From assembly GCF_004136315.1 (NCBI RefSeq), contig NZ_CP029562.1, positions 5,479,501-5,543,500 of the forward strand: a DNA stretch of 64,000 nt, given 5' to 3'. The translations under genes and the position numbers were made by a program. Source of the DNA: Mesorhizobium sp. Pch-S (GTDB taxonomy: Bacteria; Pseudomonadota; Alphaproteobacteria; Rhizobiales; Rhizobiaceae). Numbering within the stretch: position 1 is the stretch's first letter; every line of letters starts with the position of its first letter. The notes below the pieces were generated by a model. That model was not told the DNA's origin and searched no databases. It saw only the letters and a list, made by a program, of their open reading frames with translations. Shown here piece after piece: positions 1 through 8,916 of this stretch.

Positions 1-1
1 T

Positions 2-403
2 GCGGCGATGCAAAAGGAAGTGTCATCTCAGATCATCGAGGCCTACCGCGCGGCGCTCGACCTGGAGGAATCGGTATCGATCAACCAGCGGCCGTCGACG
101 GCGAGGGAAACTGGCGCGGAACCAGAGGTTCGACCTCAGTCGGGGTTGCCTGCCGGCCGGGATGACGCGAGCATCCGCAATCAACCATTGCCAGCCTACG
201 CGCTTGCCTTGCCGCTGTCGGCAGCGGCCAGGCAGATTCAGGAAGAGGAGGCTGCCACGGGGAAGAGACGGTCGGTGCAGGCGAAGGCGTCACACTGGAC
301 ATCGGAGGACGCTCCGCTGGGCGCGGCGATCAATGCCCGCACGATTGCCTTCGGGTTTGCGGCGTTGGCCCTGTTGCTTTTGATATTCCTTTTGGTGTTT
401 TAG
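2..403 (+). CDS. C-terminal part of a tail-anchored hypothetical protein (5' end outside window)
   Basis: The reading frame is open to the left edge of the window, so the ATG at position 8 may be internal and the gene probably starts outside. The visible part is a low-complexity, polar, Ala/Glu-rich stretch of about 110 residues. It ends in one hydrophobic helix of about 20 residues that runs to the stop codon, the pattern of a tail-anchored membrane protein. I recognise no domain. It converges on the LysR gene, with the two stop codons overlapping by a few bases. Function unknown. Confidence 0.5.
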   Translation, partial: AAMQKEVSSQIIEAYRAALDLEESVSINQRPSTARETGAEPEVRPQSGLPAGRDDASIRNQPLPAYALALPLSAAARQIQEEEAATGKRRSVQAKASHWTSEDAPLGAAINARTIAFGFAALALLLLIFLLVF

Positions 404-1350
404 CTTCGGGCGAGCATCTCACGCTCCGCGTCCAGAAAACTCTGGAAGCGTTCCGACGGGACGCTGGCCGCTTCAGCGATACGCCGGGCGAGTTCCACGG
501 CTGCGGCGCGCGGTTTTCCCGCCGGACGATCGAGCCAATAGGACACCGGGTTGAGTGCGGTGCGTCTGTCGACGGCCACGACACGTCCCGCCGAGACCTG
601 ACCTTCGGCCAGGGGCGGTCGGGCGAGGGCAATGCCAAGCCCATAGGCGGCGGCATCCAGGACCAGATTGTAATCCTCGAAGCGGCGATCCTGCGGGCGA
701 GGCCGGTAGTCGACGCCCTGTTCGCCGAACCATGCGCGCCAGCCGGAGGCGTCCGAATCGTGGATCAGCGGATATTTCAGAAGCCGCTCGGCATTGCCGG
801 CGCCGACCTCCTTCGCCAATGCCGGCGAAGCGATCGGGAACATGTGCTCTTCGAACAGCTGCATGGCGATGCGTTCGGGAACACGTCCGCGCCCGCACCG
901 AATGGAGAGGTCGATACCTTCGTCGGCGAGATCGATCTGACGGTTGTCGACGTCGAGAACGATCCTGATCTTTGGATCGCCGCTTTCCAGCTTCGCCATG
1001 CGTGGCATCAGCCAAAGCCCACTGATCGACGGGATGGTTGCCAGCCGCACCACGGCAGAGCCGCGCGGTTCGACCCAGCGGTCGGAATTGCTGGCAATCA
1101 AAGCGAACGCTTCGCTGGTGCGCAGATGCAGCCGATTGCCCTCGATGGTCAACGAGACGCCACGCGCCCCACGTTCGAACAGTTTTAGCCCGAACCAGTC
1201 CTCCAGCCGCGCGATCTGGCGGCTGACCGCACCGTGAGTGAGGTTGAGCTTTTCGGCGGCGGCAGAAAAGCTCCCTGTCTTGGCTGCGGCGTCGAAGGCG
1301 CGCAGGGTTTCGAGCGGAGGCAGTATATCCAAGCTGTGATCCATGTTCAC
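400..1350 (-). CDS. LysR-family transcriptional regulator, GcvA-like
   Basis: A 316-residue protein with the LysR layout: a winged helix-turn-helix at about residues 12-70 (LETLRAFDAAAKTGSFSAA, then LTHGAVSRQIARLE) and a periplasmic-binding-like effector domain from about 95 to 300. The pairing of 'HGAVSRQI' with 'LFERGARGVSLT' resembles the GcvA/AmpR subgroup. It is divergent from the EamA exporter at 1436, so it probably controls that gene and itself from the shared intergenic region of about 85 bp. A second in-frame ATG two codons downstream could be the true start. The effector is unknown. Confidence 0.85.
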   Translation of the reverse strand: MNMDHSLDILPPLETLRAFDAAAKTGSFSAAAEKLNLTHGAVSRQIARLEDWFGLKLFERGARGVSLTIEGNRLHLRTSEAFALIASNSDRWVEPRGSAVVRLATIPSISGLWLMPRMAKLESGDPKIRIVLDVDNRQIDLADEGIDLSIRCGRGRVPERIAMQLFEEHMFPIASPALAKEVGAGNAERLLKYPLIHDSDASGWRAWFGEQGVDYRPRPQDRRFEDYNLVLDAAAYGLGIALARPPLAEGQVSAGRVVAVDRRTALNPVSYWLDRPAGKPRAAAVELARRIAEAASVPSERFQSFLDAEREMLARS

Positions 1351-1435
1351 AGCTCATCCTCGATTTCGTCGTTTGTCAACGACGCCGGAAAAGCGTTTTC
1401 TCCCCTTGCGACACCAGTTGGCGCGGAGAAGGATG

Positions 1436-2329
1436 ATGAGTGCCCCAATGAGCATGGCGAATTCGGAACAGCGCACGGATGTCACGGCAATGCTGGCAGT
1501 GGCACTGACCGTGGTCGGTTGGGCCTCTGCCTTTCCGGCGATCCGCGCCGGCCTCGCTGCCTTCGGGCCGCTGGAACTCGGCGCGTTGCGTTTTGCGATC
1601 GCCGCCGTGCCCGCGGTGATCTTCCTCGCCGTCAAGCGCCCGGCATTGCCCAAACTCAACGAACTTTGGCGCTTCGGCGTCGGCGGCGCGATCTTTGTCG
1701 CGCTCTATACGGCGATGCTGAACATCGGCGAAACCACAGTGTCGGCGGGGGCTGCAGCCTTCATCATCAATGTCAGCCCGATCTTCACGGCCATAATGGC
1801 GATGTTCCTGCTCGGCGAGCGGTTCCCGGCTCTCGCCTGGCTCGGTACTTTTGTCTCCTTCGCCGGTATCGGTGTCATTGCGATGGGTGAGGGCAACGGG
1901 TTGACGTTCAACACCGGCGCGCTGCTGATCCTCGGTTCGGCGCTGTGTTCGTCGGTCAACACGATCGTGCAGAAGCCGCTGTTTTCACGGCACCATCCGC
2001 TGACGGTCTCGGCATGGAACATGGTGCTCGGCGCACTGTGCCTGGCACCATTTTTTCCGGAAAGCCTCGTCCAGGCTTCACATGCTGACAGGGCTGGCCT
2101 CACTGCTGTGATCTATCTCGGCCTGATCCCGAGCTTCATATCCTACGCGGCCTGGGCAACGGCACTGTCACGACTGCCGGCAGCGCGCGCCTCCAACTAT
2201 CTTTACCTGGTTTCACCTGTCGCGACGGTGATCGGCTTCGCCTGGCTCGGCGAGGTGCCGACGACGCTTGGTATCATCGGTGGCGTGCTTGCGCTTGGCG
2301 GCGTGATCATCGTCAACATGAAGCGCTAG
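1436..2329 (+). CDS. EamA-family (DMT superfamily) transporter
   Basis: About 297 residues with ten predicted membrane helices in two EamA repeats, the usual size for drug/metabolite transporters of the inner membrane. The open frame begins at 1343 inside the divergent regulator gene, but a purine-rich ribosome site (GGAGAAGG) at 1425-1432 points to a start at 1433, 1436 or 1448; 1436 is chosen. Substrate unknown; such proteins often export amino acids or metabolites. It is divergent from a LysR regulator, an arrangement typical of regulator-exporter pairs. Confidence 0.83.
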   Translation: MSAPMSMANSEQRTDVTAMLAVALTVVGWASAFPAIRAGLAAFGPLELGALRFAIAAVPAVIFLAVKRPALPKLNELWRFGVGGAIFVALYTAMLNIGETTVSAGAAAFIINVSPIFTAIMAMFLLGERFPALAWLGTFVSFAGIGVIAMGEGNGLTFNTGALLILGSALCSSVNTIVQKPLFSRHHPLTVSAWNMVLGALCLAPFFPESLVQASHADRAGLTAVIYLGLIPSFISYAAWATALSRLPAARASNYLYLVSPVATVIGFAWLGEVPTTLGIIGGVLALGGVIIVNMKR

Positions 2330-2332
2330 TAG

Positions 2333-2372
2333 AGCAATTCCGGCAAAAGGTGCGCTGCGGAAACGCTCAAGT
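2333..2372. repeat. Partial copy of intergenic mosaic repeat
   Basis: The short gap between the convergent EamA and mutL genes holds 'AGAGCAATTCC' followed by 'GGAAACGCTC'. These are the end motifs of the longer repeat seen at 30126, 34492 and 47943. It looks like a shortened copy in reverse orientation. Confidence 0.5.
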
Positions 2373-2384
2373 TGAAAAACTGGC

Positions 2385-4229
2385 TTATCGCCGTCCGAAC
2401 AGGCGCTCGATGTCCGCGAGCTTGAGCTCGATATAGGTCGGGCGGCCGTGGTTGCAGGTGCCGGAGCCTGGTGTGGCCTCCATCTGACGCAGCAGAGCAT
2501 TCATTTCGTCCGGTTTGAGCAGACGGCCTGAGCGCACGGAACCATGGCAGGCCATGGTGGCCGCGATGTGATTGAGGCGTTCGGTGAGCGTTTCGGTGGT
2601 GTCGTTGTCGGCGATTTCGTCGGCCAGATCGCGGACAAGCTGTTGCACGTCGGTCTCGCCCAGCATCGACGGCGTCTCGCGCACCGCGATGGCGCCCGGG
2701 CCGAAACGCTCGATGCCGAGGCCGAAGCGCTTCAGCGTCTCGGCATGTAAGGCCAGCCTTTCGGCGTCGTCTTCGGGGAGGTCGACGATTTCCGGCAGCA
2801 GCAGCATCTGCGCCGGCACAGGGCGGGAATGCAACGCATTCTTCAGCGCTTCGTAGACCAGTCGCTCATGCGCGGCATGCTGGTCGACGATGACCAGCGA
2901 ATCCCGGGTCTGTGCAACGATGTAGTTCTCATGCACCTGAGCGCGTGCGGCGCCGAGGGTCGTACCCAGCAGGGTCTCGGCAGCCTCGACCTGGCTGGCG
3001 CGGGCGTCGGCGCTGAAGGCCGGTCCGGCATTGAAAGCCTGCTGGTCATGTTCGCGAAAGCCCATGTCGAGAGGTCGTTGCGGCGATCGCGTGGCATCGA
3101 AACCAACCGGCCCGGAGGCATGATAAGCCGCTTCGTAGCTGCGATGGCCGTTGCTTGGACCGCCATGGCCGAAGCTTGCAGCACCGGGCCTGAATGCAGC
3201 CATCATGCCGGCGGCGCCTGTCGTTGCCGCCCGGACACCAGCGCTGGTCAGCGCTTCGCGGATCGCGCCGACGATCAGTCCGCGTACCAGGCCGGGGTCG
3301 CGGAAACGCACATCGGCCTTCGCCGGATGGACGTTGACGTCGACGGTCGCGGGATCAAGCGTCAGGAACAGCGCCACCACGGCATGCCGGTCACGCGGCA
3401 GCACATCCATATAGGCGCCGCGGATGGCGCCGGCGATCAGCTTGTCGCGCACGGGGCGGCCGTTGACATAAGCGTACTGCTGCAGCGCGTTGGCGCGCGT
3501 GAAGGAGGGGATCGAGACGTGGCCGGTCAATCGCACACCTTCGCGCATGGCATCGACGGCAATCGAATTGTCCGGGAATTCAGAGCCCATCACCTGGGCG
3601 AGGCGTCGCAATTGTCCTTCTGGGCCGTCCTCAGTCGCGGGCAGCTCCAGTGTCGAGCGGTCTGCACCAGCCAATGTGAAGCGTACGGCAGGGAAGGCGA
3701 TGGCGATGCGCTTGATGACATCGCTGGTCGCCGAGCTTTCCGCGCGCTCGCCCTTCATGAACTTCAGTCGAGCCGGCGTGGCGAAGAACAGGTCGCGCAC
3801 CTCCACCGTCGTGCCGCGGTTGGCTGCTGCCGGTCGTACGGGCGCAACGCGCCCGCCCTCGATGCTGATCTCAGCGGCACTATCGCCCTGTGCCGTGCGC
3901 GAGCGGATCGACAGCCGCGCCACCGAACCGATCGAAGGCAATGCCTCGCCGCGGAAGCCGAGCGAGCGGATGTCGTTGATGTCATCGGAAAGCTTGGACG
4001 TGCAATGACGGGCGACCGCCAGTGCCAGCTCGTGTTCCGGCATCCCGGCGCCGTCATCGGTGACACGGATCAAATTCAATCCGCCTCCAGCCGTAACGAT
4101 CTCGACGCGGCAGGCTCCGGCGTCGAGCGCATTCTCGACCAGTTCCTTGACGACGCTGGCGGGACGCTCGATGACCTCGCCAGCAGCGATCTGGTTGATC
4201 ATCGTTTCGGAAAGCTGGCGGATGGGCAT
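2385..4229 (-). CDS. mutL: DNA mismatch repair protein MutL
   Basis: A 614-residue MutL. The N-terminal GHKL ATPase shows NALDAGA at about residue 33, DDGAGMP at about 58 and [13 protein letters not shown] at about 93, followed by the S5-like transducer domain to about 330. A variable linker leads to the C-terminal dimerisation domain from about 425. That domain carries [12 protein letters not shown], which fits the DQHA-x2-E-x4-E metal site of nicking-type MutL proteins, and a CNHGRPT block near the end. It couples MutS mismatch recognition to strand incision. The start ATG is the natural one ('[19 protein letters not shown]'). Confidence 0.97.
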   Translation of the reverse strand: MPIRQLSETMINQIAAGEVIERPASVVKELVENALDAGACRVEIVTAGGGLNLIRVTDDGAGMPEHELALAVARHCTSKLSDDINDIRSLGFRGEALPSIGSVARLSIRSRTAQGDSAAEISIEGGRVAPVRPAAANRGTTVEVRDLFFATPARLKFMKGERAESSATSDVIKRIAIAFPAVRFTLAGADRSTLELPATEDGPEGQLRRLAQVMGSEFPDNSIAVDAMREGVRLTGHVSIPSFTRANALQQYAYVNGRPVRDKLIAGAIRGAYMDVLPRDRHAVVALFLTLDPATVDVNVHPAKADVRFRDPGLVRGLIVGAIREALTSAGVRAATTGAAGMMAAFRPGAASFGHGGPSNGHRSYEAAYHASGPVGFDATRSPQRPLDMGFREHDQQAFNAGPAFSADARASQVEAAETLLGTTLGAARAQVHENYIVAQTRDSLVIVDQHAAHERLVYEALKNALHSRPVPAQMLLLPEIVDLPEDDAERLALHAETLKRFGLGIERFGPGAIAVRETPSMLGETDVQQLVRDLADEIADNDTTETLTERLNHIAATMACHGSVRSGRLLKPDEMNALLRQMEATPGSGTCNHGRPTYIELKLADIERLFGRR

Positions 4230-4346
4230 TGCCCGACTATAGCGGGATTCGCCAGGACGGCGAACAACCGTGCCCGGCTATTTTGATGCAAAGACCACAG
4301 CGAGATCGACGGAGATTTCTCTGCCGATTTCAGGTGTCTGGCGGGC

Positions 4347-5285
4347 TCAAGCGCCTTGGATTTTCAACGAGCGATTTTCCTCGCGCCCGAAGCCACGGAC
4401 ATCGATCCGATCGCCGTAGACTTCGACGATCGAGTAGGCGCTGGTAGCAGGCGTGTCGACCATGCCTTTGAAATTGAGGAAATACTTGCCCTTGAGCTCG
4501 CCGAAATTGCCGGCGTGGTTGTGGCCGTTGAAATAGGCGACGACGTTGCTGGATCCGGTCAGCAGTTCCACGATGCGTTCGGAGTCCCACATGTTGTGTT
4601 CGTTTTCCGGGTAGACCGGATAGTGACCCATGACGATCACCTTCTCATTTGCCGACTGTGCCGCCTCGATGGTCTTGCCGAGCCAGTCGAACTGTTCGTC
4701 GCTCAGCGAACCGTTCCAGGTCTGTGCGTTGACTGCGCCCTTTGCCTTCAGGTCCTCGAGCCGCTTGGCGGCGACCTCACGACGCGGGTCGTCCTTCGGT
4801 GGTGCGAACAGGCTGACGTCGTTGCCGTCGAGCACGATGAAGCGGTAGCCGCCGCCGGCAAAATCATAATAAGCCTTTTCCATGCCTGCGGTGCGCACGA
4901 CCGAGGTCAGATACTCGGCAGCGACATCAAAGTCGTGATTGCCGAGCAGGAAGAAGCGCTCGTGCTTGAGCTTGTCGTAGAGCGGTAGGATGTGCGCGTA
5001 GCTTTCCCAGTGCCGGTCGATGATGTCGCCCAGCGTCGCGACGAAACGCAGATCTTCCTGGTTGAAGGCTTCGATCGCTTCCGACAGCTTCCACAAGCTG
5101 TTCGAGTAATAGCGGTTGAGCTTGAGGTTCGGCACAACCGGTGCGTATTGCGGATCGGCGACGACACCGAACTTGAACAGCGGCGCGCCTTCGGCTGCCG
5201 CCGCAGCGTCGATGGTGAAACCTCCGAAGGGGGCAAACATCGCGGCGGTGCCGCCTATCTTGAGGAGGTCGCGTCGGGTGATCAT
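4347..5285 (-). CDS. Tat-exported metallophosphoesterase
   Basis: About 312 residues. The twin-arginine leader (TRRDLLKIGG) and following hydrophobic stretch ending in Ala-rich sequence indicate folded export to the periplasm. The calcineurin-like phosphoesterase motifs follow: VVADPQYA near residue 46, GDIIDRHW, GNHDFD, GHYPVYP and GHNHAG near the end. The DPQY variant of the first motif resembles Mn-dependent ADP-ribose/CDP-alcohol diphosphatases, so a nucleotide-diphosphate substrate is possible but not shown. The ATG at 5285 is chosen over 5300 because AGAGG lies six bases before it. Confidence 0.85.
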   Translation of the reverse strand: MITRRDLLKIGGTAAMFAPFGGFTIDAAAAAEGAPLFKFGVVADPQYAPVVPNLKLNRYYSNSLWKLSEAIEAFNQEDLRFVATLGDIIDRHWESYAHILPLYDKLKHERFFLLGNHDFDVAAEYLTSVVRTAGMEKAYYDFAGGGYRFIVLDGNDVSLFAPPKDDPRREVAAKRLEDLKAKGAVNAQTWNGSLSDEQFDWLGKTIEAAQSANEKVIVMGHYPVYPENEHNMWDSERIVELLTGSSNVVAYFNGHNHAGNFGELKGKYFLNFKGMVDTPATSAYSIVEVYGDRIDVRGFGREENRSLKIQGA

Positions 5286-5463
5286 GAAAAGCCTCTGCAT
5301 TGCGAATTACCGCAACAGGGTAGGCAGGCTTTGGTGACAGCGGCATGAAATGGATGGTGGCTGTCGACAGCCGATGCCTGTTCGATTGCAGGTCGTAAAA
5401 AAGCCGAGATGGCGGATGCGTGGTATAGACTAGCTGCACTTGTGACGTGCGATTGGGGGAATC

Positions 5464-5940
5464 ATGAAATCAGGACTTCTGCTTGCATTGTCCGTGTTGA
5501 CCTATTCGGGCACGGCTTCGGCTGGACCGGCATCGGATGCGGTGATGTTTTTCTATTCGCCGGTCAAATTCGCCGCCGATCCGCAATTTCGGGATCGCTT
5601 CACCGACCCCGTCATCAAGCTGTTTCAGCTCAACGATGCCGCCATCAAGAAGCACCCGGACGAGGTTGCATGCATTGACTTCGATCCGGCTCTGGACGCG
5701 CAGGACTATGATGACAAGACCGTTGCCGACAGCCTGAAGCTCGCCGAGTCGATAGAAGGGGACAAGGCGACGGTAACCGCGAGCTTCGATCTCTTCGCCG
5801 AAGGTGATGATTCCAAACGGGAAATGGTCTGGGACCTGAGGCAAGTCGATGGCTCATGGAAGGTTGCCGACATCGCCTCCAAGAGCAACAGCTGGAAGCT
5901 CAGCGAACTGGGTTGTTCAGGCGGAGAAGAAGCAGACTAG
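5464..5940 (+). CDS. Exported DUF3828-like protein, first tandem copy
   Basis: A 158-residue protein with a signal peptide (cleavage probably after ASA at about residue 20). The mature part has the RFTDP...C.D...YD pattern, a GDKATVTASF strand and WDLRQVDGSWKVADI near the end, which fits small DUF3828-type secreted proteins. Two cysteines, one mid-chain and one near the C-terminus, could form a disulfide. The next gene is a clear paralogue four bases downstream, so the pair arose by tandem duplication and is probably co-transcribed. Function unknown. Confidence 0.72.
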   Translation: MKSGLLLALSVLTYSGTASAGPASDAVMFFYSPVKFAADPQFRDRFTDPVIKLFQLNDAAIKKHPDEVACIDFDPALDAQDYDDKTVADSLKLAESIEGDKATVTASFDLFAEGDDSKREMVWDLRQVDGSWKVADIASKSNSWKLSELGCSGGEEAD

Positions 5941-5944
5941 GCCG

Positions 5945-6490
5945 ATGATGCTTGGACAGCGTTTTTTGTGGTTGCTGCCGACTGCTTTCCTCGCCATCGG
6001 GCCGGTCGGCGGCGCCTGCGCGGAAGGATTGCTCGGTGCGAAGACAGCGACGGCGCCTTCGGCTGCCGGGGTGGCACCGAGTGCGTCGAACCTGGCGACG
6101 GCTCCTGCTCCGGATTCTCCCACGGCCCAGGTCCGATCCTTTTACGTCGACGGCGCGGATCTGGCGCTGGCCGATCGCGGCCGCTTCACCGATCCGGCAA
6201 GGATGGTGCTCGAAAAGAACGAAATCCTGAAAAAATCGGGGCAAGGCGATTGCCTTGACCAGAATATGGCGCTCGATGAGGTTCCCTACGACAAGGCGAT
6301 GCTTGAAAAGACCTTCAAGTCGCTCGAATCGATCAATGGCGACGAGGCGCGCGTCGTGGTCGCTTTCGTCGAAGGCAGCGAGCCGCATCGGCTGGAGTGG
6401 AAGCTGAAGAAGGTCGGTGGTGGCTGGAAGATCACCGACCTTCTGTCCGTTACCGGCGAGTGGGCACTCAGCCAGTATCAGTGCGAATGA
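5945..6490 (+). CDS. Exported DUF3828-like protein, second tandem copy
   Basis: A 181-residue exported protein with an N-terminal hydrophobic signal sequence and an Ala/Pro-rich linker to about residue 55. The conserved core (RFTDP, C.D, YD, SLESINGDEARV, WKLKKVGGGWKITDL) aligns with the upstream gene, including both cysteines. The start at 5945 follows the upstream stop by four bases; the frame is open earlier but only as a shadow of that gene. Role unknown; the WK.VGG.WKI.D block resembles the lipocalin/NTF2-like scaffold of DUF3828 proteins. Confidence 0.7.
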   Translation: MMLGQRFLWLLPTAFLAIGPVGGACAEGLLGAKTATAPSAAGVAPSASNLATAPAPDSPTAQVRSFYVDGADLALADRGRFTDPARMVLEKNEILKKSGQGDCLDQNMALDEVPYDKAMLEKTFKSLESINGDEARVVVAFVEGSEPHRLEWKLKKVGGGWKITDLLSVTGEWALSQYQCE

Positions 6491-6492
6491 TC

Positions 6493-6954
6493 TCAGCCCC
6501 TGCCGCGATAGGGGGCGACACCGGTGTCGGGCAGCCAGGCGCCTTTCGGCGGCTCGCCGGTCTGCCAGAACACGTCGATCGGGATGCCGCCGCGCGGATA
6601 CCAGTAGCCGCCGATGCGCAGCCACAGCGGCCGGGTGGCTGCCGCGACACGTCGCGCGATCATCACGGTGCAGTCTTCATGGAAGGCGCCGTGGTTGCGG
6701 AACGAGGTGAGAAACAGCTTCAGCGACTTGGATTCGACCAGAAGTGTGTCCGGCGCATAGTCGATGACGATATGCGCGAAATCCGGCTGTGCGGTCACCG
6801 GGCAGAGCGAGGTGAATTCGGGGCAGGTGAAGCGCACGATCGCCGGCGGACCGTCGCCGCGCGTGAAGGGCACGGTTTCCAGGATTGCATGATCGGGAAG
6901 GTGTGGCGTTTCAGCCCTGGTGCCGAGTTGGGTCAGGTGTTCCGTTGTCGTCAT
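6493..6954 (-). CDS. queF: NADPH-dependent 7-cyano-7-deazaguanine reductase QueF
   Basis: A 153-residue unimodular QueF that reduces preQ0 to preQ1 in queuosine biosynthesis in the cytoplasm. The nucleophilic Cys51 lies in [14 protein letters not shown] with the paired Asp58, and the NADPH-binding QueF motif ESKSLKLF is at about residue 74. Length matches the short, Bacillus-type subfamily. It stands alone here, converging on the DUF3828-like pair; other que genes are not in the window. A ribosome site (AAGGAG) lies before the ATG. Confidence 0.95.
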   Translation of the reverse strand: MTTTEHLTQLGTRAETPHLPDHAILETVPFTRGDGPPAIVRFTCPEFTSLCPVTAQPDFAHIVIDYAPDTLLVESKSLKLFLTSFRNHGAFHEDCTVMIARRVAAATRPLWLRIGGYWYPRGGIPIDVFWQTGEPPKGAWLPDTGVAPYRGRG

Positions 6955-7060
6955 GGGAAAGCTCCTTTAACGCAGGCTCTATCCCCAAGGGATCGTACAA
7001 GCCAGCCCTGGATGAGAACAGGATGAAATGCCGAGGATGCCGTGCGATCCACGCCGGTCC

Positions 7061-7095
7061 TGGCGCCGACGAAGAGAGCCCTCTCGTCGGCGCCA
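7061..7095. other. Perfect 12-bp inverted repeat (hairpin) downstream of the tautomerase-like gene
   Basis: TGGCGCCGACGA at 7061-7072 is repeated in reverse complement at 7084-7095 with an 11-base loop. It sits just past the stop codon of the leftward gene at 7102. There is no T-run, so it is a stable 3' hairpin rather than a classical intrinsic terminator. Confidence 0.55.
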
Positions 7096-7101
7096 ACCGT
7101 C

Positions 7102-7503
7102 CTATGCAGCGTCCGCCGCAGCGGCAATCTCCGGATTTTCCGACTGCAGGCGACCTCCGGCACCAGCCATCTCAAGCGGATATTCGTTGCACAGGATAAG
7201 AACGTCATCAGTGTTGGCGATGCCGGCATAAGCTTTTGCAATGCCGCTGTTCAACTTTGCGATCAAAGCTCGCCTCGCATCCGGGTTCGCAAGCTTGGGT
7301 GCCTCAACGAAACAGACCGGCCGTATCGGCTCTGCAGCGACAAGCCCGTCCTGCGCGACATTGGCTGTCGGGTGCTCGCGCAGGAATATGCGCACGTCGG
7401 GGATGTGGTAGGCTTCGTCGAGTGCGGCGGTTATTTCCGCCATCAGGGTTGTCTTGGCATCGTCTCGCAGGCCTTCCGGGCCTTCAATGATGAAAACGGG
7501 CAT
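7102..7503 (-). CDS. Tautomerase-superfamily protein with two fused 4-OT-like units
   Basis: About 133 residues. The start at 7503 gives an N-terminal Met-Pro, so Met removal would expose the catalytic Pro1 of the tautomerase family; AGGAG lies six bases upstream, whereas the longer frame from 7548 would bury this proline. The first unit (MPVFIIEGPEG...IRIFLREH-like) is followed by a second that restarts at about residue 62 with PVCFVEAP and ends with the ILCNEYPLEMAG strand. This suggests an internal duplication, as in fused tautomerases. Substrate unknown. Confidence 0.68.
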   Translation of the reverse strand: MPVFIIEGPEGLRDDAKTTLMAEITAALDEAYHIPDVRIFLREHPTANVAQDGLVAAEPIRPVCFVEAPKLANPDARRALIAKLNSGIAKAYAGIANTDDVLILCNEYPLEMAGAGGRLQSENPEIAAAADAA

Positions 7504-7661
7504 CGTCATCTCCTGGGTTTGCGTTAGGCCCGCCAGCGACACGGGCACTTTCAGGAAGACGTCGTGTCAGGTCGAAAGGATTCGAAGAAATTTTCTTGCT
7601 GGGCGAATCCTGAGTGCCTGCGCGTTCGTCTTCGTTGCGTAAATCCCGCAAGGAGCCCGTC

Positions 7662-7964
7662 ATGAAGCGCACGATGATCCGTTATCGGACGAAGCCGGAA
7701 GGTAGCGAAGAGAACCAACGACTGATCGAGGAGGTCTTCAAGCAGTTGCACCAGATGGCGCCCACCCGGGTCCAGTATGTCGTGTTGCGCGTAGATGAGG
7801 ATGTCTTTGTTCATCTCGTTGGTGTTGCCGAGGAGGTCGACAATCCGATCCCGACCCTCGACGCCTTCCAGATTTTCAGGCGCGATATCGCGGAACGTTG
7901 TCTCGAAGTCCCGGCGCAGGGGGACGCCAAGGTTGTCGGCAGCTTTGGCATGCCTGGCTGGTGA
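7662..7964 (+). CDS. Small dimeric alpha/beta-barrel-like protein, partner of the downstream sigma factor
   Basis: A 100-residue protein starting at the ATG at 7662, which follows an AAGGAG site; the frame is open from 7614. The pattern 'MIRYRTKPE.S..N..LI..VF..L' then 'VQYVVLRVDEDVFVHLV' and a final strand resembles small ferredoxin-fold (ABM/dimeric-barrel) proteins. It ends seven bases before the sigma factor gene, so the two are almost certainly co-transcribed. It may be a substrate or signal protein tied to that sigma factor, but nothing in the sequence proves it. Confidence 0.65.
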   Translation: MKRTMIRYRTKPEGSEENQRLIEEVFKQLHQMAPTRVQYVVLRVDEDVFVHLVGVAEEVDNPIPTLDAFQIFRRDIAERCLEVPAQGDAKVVGSFGMPGW

Positions 7965-7971
7965 GCAACTC

Positions 7972-8877
7972 ATGGACGATAGAAAATACGCCGGCACAGC
8001 ATACAACCTGGAGCTTGCGGGGTTGATAGGACCCCTTCGGCCGAAACTGCATCGTTACTGTGCGCGTATGATGGGCTCAGCGATAGAGGGCGAGGATGTG
8101 TTGCAGGAGGCTTTGATGAAGGCGGTGGAGGCCTTCACTGCTTCCATGCCGCTTACCAATCCCGAGGGCTGGCTCTTCCGCATCGCGCACAATACCGCCC
8201 TGGATTTCCTGCGCAGGCGCCGGCGTATCCGGGCCTACGAAGCCGCAGCAGAAGTTGAGACGCCTGCCGGTTTGTCACCCGATGTGGAGCGGCGGATCGC
8301 AGCAGCAGCAAGCCTGCGCACCTTCATGCAATTGCCGACACGTGAACGCAGCTGCGTTATCCTGATGGATGTGCTTGGCCATTCACTGCGCGAAATCCAT
8401 GCTGTGACACAGATGAGTGTTCCAGCCATCAAGGCACATTTGCACCGGGGCAGAAATCGCCTTCGAGGTTTCGCAGACAGCCCGGTCGAAAAATCGGCAC
8501 CGGTCCTTTCGCCACAAGAGCGCGAGCGGCTTTCCTTCTATGTCGAGCACTTCAACGCGCGCGACTTCGACGTGCTGAGAGATCGTCTTGCTGACGAGGT
8601 CAAGGCAGAACTCGTCGGTCAAGTCGTGATGCAAGGACGGGCTGAAGTGTCGAATTATTTTGGTAACTATGCCACTGAACCACGGTGGCACCTGCGTATC
8701 GGGACATTCGAAGGCGAGGCGGCGGTATTGGTATTCGACGACCGTGCGGCCGCCGCATCGATGCCCGCATATGTCGTTCTTCTGCGCTGGGAGGGTGATC
8801 GGCTGGTTGAAATCAAGGATTTCCGCTATGCGCGCTACATAGTGGACAACGCAGATATTCTTGCGTGCGCTGAATAG
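7972..8877 (+). CDS. ECF sigma factor with C-terminal SnoaL/NTF2-like domain
   Basis: About 301 residues from the ATG at 7972. Sigma region 2 covers about residues 20-85 (QEALMKAVEAF, then WLFRIAHNTALDFLRRRRR) and region 4 about 115-165 (LPTRERSCVILMDVLGHSL followed by AIKAHLHRGRNRLR). From about 185 a SnoaL/NTF2-like fold follows (YVEHFNARDFDVLRDRLADEV; final strands LVEIKDFRYARYI). Sigma factors with such an extension (ECF41-like groups) are usually controlled by the extension rather than by an anti-sigma factor, and no anti-sigma gene is seen here. It is co-transcribed with the small gene upstream. Confidence 0.85.
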   Translation: MDDRKYAGTAYNLELAGLIGPLRPKLHRYCARMMGSAIEGEDVLQEALMKAVEAFTASMPLTNPEGWLFRIAHNTALDFLRRRRRIRAYEAAAEVETPAGLSPDVERRIAAAASLRTFMQLPTRERSCVILMDVLGHSLREIHAVTQMSVPAIKAHLHRGRNRLRGFADSPVEKSAPVLSPQERERLSFYVEHFNARDFDVLRDRLADEVKAELVGQVVMQGRAEVSNYFGNYATEPRWHLRIGTFEGEAAVLVFDDRAAAASMPAYVVLLRWEGDRLVEIKDFRYARYIVDNADILACAE

Positions 8878-8916
8878 CGGTTAGGGCACTGCATGCCGTG
8901 GAACGCCAGGGTATGC

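Noticed and set aside
2829..4286. 485-codon frame on the plus strand
   Set aside because: Antisense to mutL. No domain pattern, no ribosome site; shadow of the real gene.
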